Below the pieces are notes generated by a model. The model was not told the DNA's origin. It saw only the letters and a program-made list of their open reading frames with translations, and did not search any database. A stretch of DNA of 64,000 bases from Streptomyces caeruleatus (lineage in GTDB: Bacteria > Actinomycetota > Actinomycetes > Streptomycetales > Streptomycetaceae): contig NZ_KQ948925.1 in NCBI RefSeq assembly GCF_001514235.1, positions 1-64,000 of the forward strand. Reading direction: 5' to 3'. The position numbers and the translations under genes are program-made. Shown one piece after another: positions 60,793-64,000 of this stretch (position 1 is the first letter of the stretch; each line of letters opens with the position of its first letter).

Positions 60793-63033
60793 TTAGGCAG
60801 CCCCGGCGCCCGCCTCCCCTCCCACGGCGGCGACGAGCGCCCTGATGGCGTCCGGGTCGAGACCGAGGGTGGGGCCGTCGAACTTGACGAGCGGGATCTG
60901 GACGGCAGCGGCCAGGGCCATCGGGTCGACGTCGTCCAGCCGGACCGCGCCGGGGTGTGCGTCGAGCCGCTCCCGCAGGAGCTTGCCGCCGACCGGGTGG
61001 TCCAGCCACTCCCCGAGCGAGGACTGCTCGGTGAGCGCCTCCGTATGGCCGTCACCGCGGGTGTAGAGCACGGTGTGCAGCCGGATGTCGCGGGAGGAGG
61101 AACCCACTTCCACGGTGAACGTGCCCGGGTCGATGCGCCAGCCGCCCCGCTGGGCCGAGTACCAGGCCAGGTCACGGCCGGTGAGACGGAACCGCGCCTG
61201 GCGCGAACTCCCTGGTGCCAGCGCCAGTTTGGTGAAGCCGCGCAGCTCGTGTCGCGGTCGGGTGGGGTGCGGCTCGTCGAAGGCGACGTAGAGCTGGACG
61301 ACCTCCTCACCATGACGGGTCCCGGTGTTGGTGACGGTGACACTGACCGTCCACTCGTTGACACCGGTCTCTTCGACCGCGAGGTCTCGGTAGGCGAAGG
61401 TCGTGTAGCTCAGCCCGTGCCCGAAGGGGTACGCGACCGGCACGTCCAGCGTGTCGTAGTGCCGGTAGCCGACGTAGCGCCCCTCGCCGTGCACGGTGTG
61501 GCCGTCCTGGCCGGGAAAGTGCAGGTACGAGGGGACGTCCTGGAGCCGAAGCGGAATGGACTCCGTCAGCTTGCCCGACGGATTGCAGGCGCCGAACACA
61601 AGGTCGGCCACGGCCGAACCACCCGCCTGGCCACCCAGCCAGGTCTCCAGTACGGCCTGTGCGTGGTCCTGCCACTCGCTCACCGACACGGTCGACCCGT
61701 TGGCCAGTACGACGGCGACCTGCGGACAGGCGGCAGCCACCAAGTGCACCAACTCCACCTGCGCCGAGGGAAGTCGGATGTGCGTACGATCCTGTCCCTC
61801 GGTCTCCGAGGCGTCCGGCAGTCCGAGGAAGAGCAGGACGACGTCGGCGTCGGCCGCACAGGTCACCGCCTCCTCGGCCAGCGCCGGGTCGGTGGTGTCG
61901 TCGAGGGAGAAGCCGGGAGCGAAGGTCAGCTGCAGCTCCGGGCCGGCGGCCTTCCGCAGTGCTTCCCAGGCGGTGTCCAGACGCGTGGGCACGACGCGGG
62001 AGCTGCCCTGACCCTGGTAGCGCGGGGTGCGGGCGAACTCGCCGATGACGGCCACCTTCAGGCGCGAGGCCGGATCGATCGGCAGCAGAGCGCCGTCGTT
62101 CTTGAGCAGCACCGCTCCCGCTCGGGCAGCCTCGCGGGCCAGCTCGTGGTGGGCGTCCACGTCCCACCCGTCGAAGTGCGGGGCCCGGTCGACCCGTTCC
62201 TGGAGCTGAAGCAGACGGGCGGCTGCCGTGGCCACGGCCTCCCGGTCGAGGCGGCCTTCCTCGACTGCCGCTGTGATCTGATCGTCGGTGCCGTTCGGCG
62301 GCATCTGCAGGTCCAGGCCTGCCGCCAGGGAGGCCACCCGGTCGTCGACGGCTCCCCAGTCGGACATCACCAGTCCGTCGAAGCCCCACTCCTCGCGCAG
62401 CACTTGGGTGAGCAGCCACGGGTGCTCGCTGGCGGGCACGCCGTTGACGCGGTTGTAGGAACTCATCACGGCGTACGGCTTCGCCTCGCGCACGATGTGC
62501 TCGAACGCTGGCAGATACAACTCGCGCAGGGTGCGCTCGTCGACATCGGCGCTGACCCGCATCCGGTCGGTCTCCTGGTTGTTGACGGCGAAGTGCTTGA
62601 GGCAGGCACCGACGCCCAACGACTGGATCCCGTCGACGACCGCGGCACCCATGACGCCGCTGACGTGCGGGTCCTCCGAGAAGTACTCGAAGTTGCGCCC
62701 ACACAGAGGGCTGCGCTTGATATTCACGCCGGGGCCCAGGACGACATCCACCTTGAGGGCACATGCCTCCCGCGCCACAGCCGCGCCGATCCGGCGGACC
62801 AGGTCGGGGTCCCAGCTGGACCCCATGGTGACCGCGGGCGGGTAGCAGGTGGCAGGGGCGCTGGGCGCGAACAGGCTGCCGTCCTCGATGGTGCGCCGGA
62901 GCCCGTGGGGACCGTCCGAGACGTTGAGGGCGCGCACGACGTCACGTACGGGGGCGGTGGACCAGGCCGTTCCGCCCGAGGTGAGGGAGGCCTGCTCGTT
63001 GAGGCTGAGGTGGGCGAGTTGCTCGGAAGTCAT
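60793..63033 (-). CDS. Glycoside hydrolase family 3 (beta-glucosidase type)
   Basis: A 746-aa cytoplasmic enzyme. The (beta/alpha)8 domain (about 1-320) has DGPHGLRR, CLKHFAVNNQETDR and the nucleophile Asp224 in VMSDWGAVDD. The second alpha/beta domain holds VLLKNDGALLPID and the GSTVSVSEW region. A fibronectin-III-like domain (NTGTRHGEEVVQLYV) follows. The last 80 or so residues resemble the C-terminal helical extension of some bacterial GH3 enzymes. It hydrolyses beta-glucosides or xylosides. ATG 63033 follows AGGAA; an in-frame start at 63135 would extend upstream without support. It is in line with an esterase and a beta-lactamase-family gene. Confidence 0.94.
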   Translation of the reverse strand: MTSEQLAHLSLNEQASLTSGGTAWSTAPVRDVVRALNVSDGPHGLRRTIEDGSLFAPSAPATCYPPAVTMGSSWDPDLVRRIGAAVAREACALKVDVVLGPGVNIKRSPLCGRNFEYFSEDPHVSGVMGAAVVDGIQSLGVGACLKHFAVNNQETDRMRVSADVDERTLRELYLPAFEHIVREAKPYAVMSSYNRVNGVPASEHPWLLTQVLREEWGFDGLVMSDWGAVDDRVASLAAGLDLQMPPNGTDDQITAAVEEGRLDREAVATAAARLLQLQERVDRAPHFDGWDVDAHHELAREAARAGAVLLKNDGALLPIDPASRLKVAVIGEFARTPRYQGQGSSRVVPTRLDTAWEALRKAAGPELQLTFAPGFSLDDTTDPALAEEAVTCAADADVVLLFLGLPDASETEGQDRTHIRLPSAQVELVHLVAAACPQVAVVLANGSTVSVSEWQDHAQAVLETWLGGQAGGSAVADLVFGACNPSGKLTESIPLRLQDVPSYLHFPGQDGHTVHGEGRYVGYRHYDTLDVPVAYPFGHGLSYTTFAYRDLAVEETGVNEWTVSVTVTNTGTRHGEEVVQLYVAFDEPHPTRPRHELRGFTKLALAPGSSRQARFRLTGRDLAWYSAQRGGWRIDPGTFTVEVGSSSRDIRLHTVLYTRGDGHTEALTEQSSLGEWLDHPVGGKLLRERLDAHPGAVRLDDVDPMALAAAVQIPLVKFDGPTLGLDPDAIRALVAAVGGEAGAGAA

Positions 63034-63159
63034 GTCGTTCCTGTTCGGTGCGGTATTGCACGTCTGCTCGGTTCGCGGCGCTGAATGTCTTGAGTGTCCG
63101 GTCGGGCGCAATGCGCCGGGCGCCGGGAAGGTCACTGGGTGGTGTCCGGCAGGTCGATG

Positions 63160-64000
63160 TCACTCCCCCTGGGCCACGGAGGACTCGATCGCGATGTGCC
63201 GTTCGTGGTCGGCCAGGACGTCGCGGTCCATCCCGCTGGTCAGCAGGCAGAAGGACAAGCCGGTCTCAGGGTCGGCCCAGGCGGACTGCCCGCCGGCTCC
63301 TCCATGGCCGAACCCCCGTTCGGACGTGCATCCACCGAACGGCCTCATGGGCAGGGCGGCTTCGCGCGACGGAATCCTCAGCTCGGTGCCGTCGTCCGGG
63401 CCGGAGATGATCAGGCCGATGCTCCGGTTCGCCCTCGCGCCCGCACGGACCGGATCGGGGAAGTCGTTGCGGATCCGCCCGGTGGCGTCGGCCAGCACGT
63501 CGGGCCGCCACAGCTCTGTCGAGTTCCAGAGGAGCTCCTGGTAGAAGAGGGCAACGCTGGCCGCGTCCGCGAAGGCGTTCGCGCCGGGCACGCCGGCCGC
63601 GACCAGCTCCGGGTCGTTGGCGACGGCCTGCACGTTCGCCTCGTTCGCCTCCAGAACCGCCTCGTCGACCGGGCGCCCGAGCAGCGCTTCGAGTGTGTCG
63701 ATGGGGTGCTTGCCGGTCGCGGTGACCTTCTTGAGGTCGCCCTGCCGCCCCTCAGGCACGCCCAGCTCGAGTCGCATGAGCCCCAGCGGGTCCAGCACCC
63801 GGCCACGCAACGCCTCGCGGTAGTCCTGACCCGTCACCCGGTGCACCAGTTCCGCGAGCACCCAATGGGCGGAGAAGGCGTGGTACTCGTAACGGCTGCC
63901 CGGCTCCCAGTCCAGTTTCCAGTCGGCCATGCACGCCGCCCGCGCCTCGCGGTCGACGACCGCGGCACGGTCGATGACGCCCTGAGGGAGCCCGCAGGTG
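63160..64000 (-). CDS. Beta-lactamase-family serine hydrolase (5' end outside window)
   Basis: The minus-strand frame is open from 63160 to the window edge (280 codons), with coding character before the first internal Met, so the N-terminus and its SxxK motif are outside. WEPGSRYEYHAFSAHWVLAEL is the segment after the active site that in class C/esterase relatives holds YxN; here Tyr is followed by H-A rather than S-N. FGHGGAGGQSAWADPETG corresponds to the HxG-type C-terminal motif. The family includes esterases and D-amino-peptidases as well as beta-lactamases. It ends 127 bp before the GH3 start on the same strand. Confidence 0.85.
   Translation of the reverse strand, partial: TCGLPQGVIDRAAVVDREARAACMADWKLDWEPGSRYEYHAFSAHWVLAELVHRVTGQDYREALRGRVLDPLGLMRLELGVPEGRQGDLKKVTATGKHPIDTLEALLGRPVDEAVLEANEANVQAVANDPELVAAGVPGANAFADAASVALFYQELLWNSTELWRPDVLADATGRIRNDFPDPVRAGARANRSIGLIISGPDDGTELRIPSREAALPMRPFGGCTSERGFGHGGAGGQSAWADPETGLSFCLLTSGMDRDVLADHERHIAIESSVAQGE

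Noticed and set aside
59593-63084. Plus-strand 1,163-aa open frame
   Set aside because: Antisense shadow of the GH3 and HSL genes, both with full catalytic motifs.
1-64000. CRISPR array, tRNA or rRNA genes, prophage
   Set aside because: No regularly spaced 20-40 bp repeats, cloverleaf-like or rRNA-like sequence, and no phage structural genes were seen.

Overview
The window is high-GC actinobacterial chromosome, most likely Streptomyces. The evidence is the strong G/C third-position bias, frequent GTG starts, purine-rich Shine-Dalgarno boxes, Tat signals on secreted enzymes, a sugar ABC importer without its own ATPase gene, and a Streptomyces-type type VII secretion (T7SS/ESX) locus. No rRNA, tRNA or CRISPR array was seen.

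Region 1 (about 1-21.7 kb, minus strand) is a T7SS locus. Reading 5' to 3' from the right it contains a LuxR-type regulator, one-piece EccC, EccD, EccB, a 1,116-aa protein with an apparently inactivated ADP-ribosyltransferase-like C-terminus, and a 1,106-aa fusion of a beta-helix with an EccA-like AAA+ ATPase. After an interruption come two WXG100 proteins, a coupled helical protein, and a long WXG/proline-rich protein that runs off the left edge. No mycP (mycosin) or eccE gene is in the window. The interruption (3.7-7.2 kb) holds an ApbA/PanE-type oxidoreductase and a divergent TetR gene. It is bounded by two decayed transposases, one IS481-like and one IS5-like, which suggests a cargo islet landed inside the locus.

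Region 2 (21.5-24.9 kb) has a TetR gene with a pair of palindromic operators facing an amidohydrolase-like stub, a glycosyltransferase remnant, and a two-component system. Region 3 (24.9-41.2 kb) is a carbohydrate island: an orphan solute-binding protein, then an apparent operon of sugar importer (SBP and two permeases), a large unclassified secreted protein, an alginate-lyase-family protein, a GH43 enzyme and an alpha/beta hydrolase. Beside it lie a hydroxyacid dehydrogenase, a GH36 alpha-galactosidase and a LacI repressor. Near-identical LacI-type operators lie in front of both the importer operon and the GH36/lacI pair, so one repressor probably controls both.

Region 4 (41.2-52.7 kb) follows an IS3 scar. 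It holds several secreted or cytoplasmic esterases plus an MFS symporter, acyl-CoA ligase and SDR under a divergent LysR gene. The set looks suited to releasing, importing and activating an ester-linked acid such as a hydroxycinnamate, though the substrate is inferred. Region 5 (53-64 kb) has a GH2 enzyme with a TetR gene, a dipeptide-permease pseudogene fused at a recombination scar to a YciI-like pseudogene, and a phenolic acid decarboxylase divergent from a MarR gene. Three TTTGCnnCAAA-type sites spaced exactly 16 bp lie between the latter two. The window ends with an esterase, a GH3 beta-glucosidase and a partial beta-lactamase-family gene.

Overall the right two thirds looks like a catabolic region for plant-derived polysaccharides and their phenolic esters; the left third is a secretion locus that has suffered insertion.
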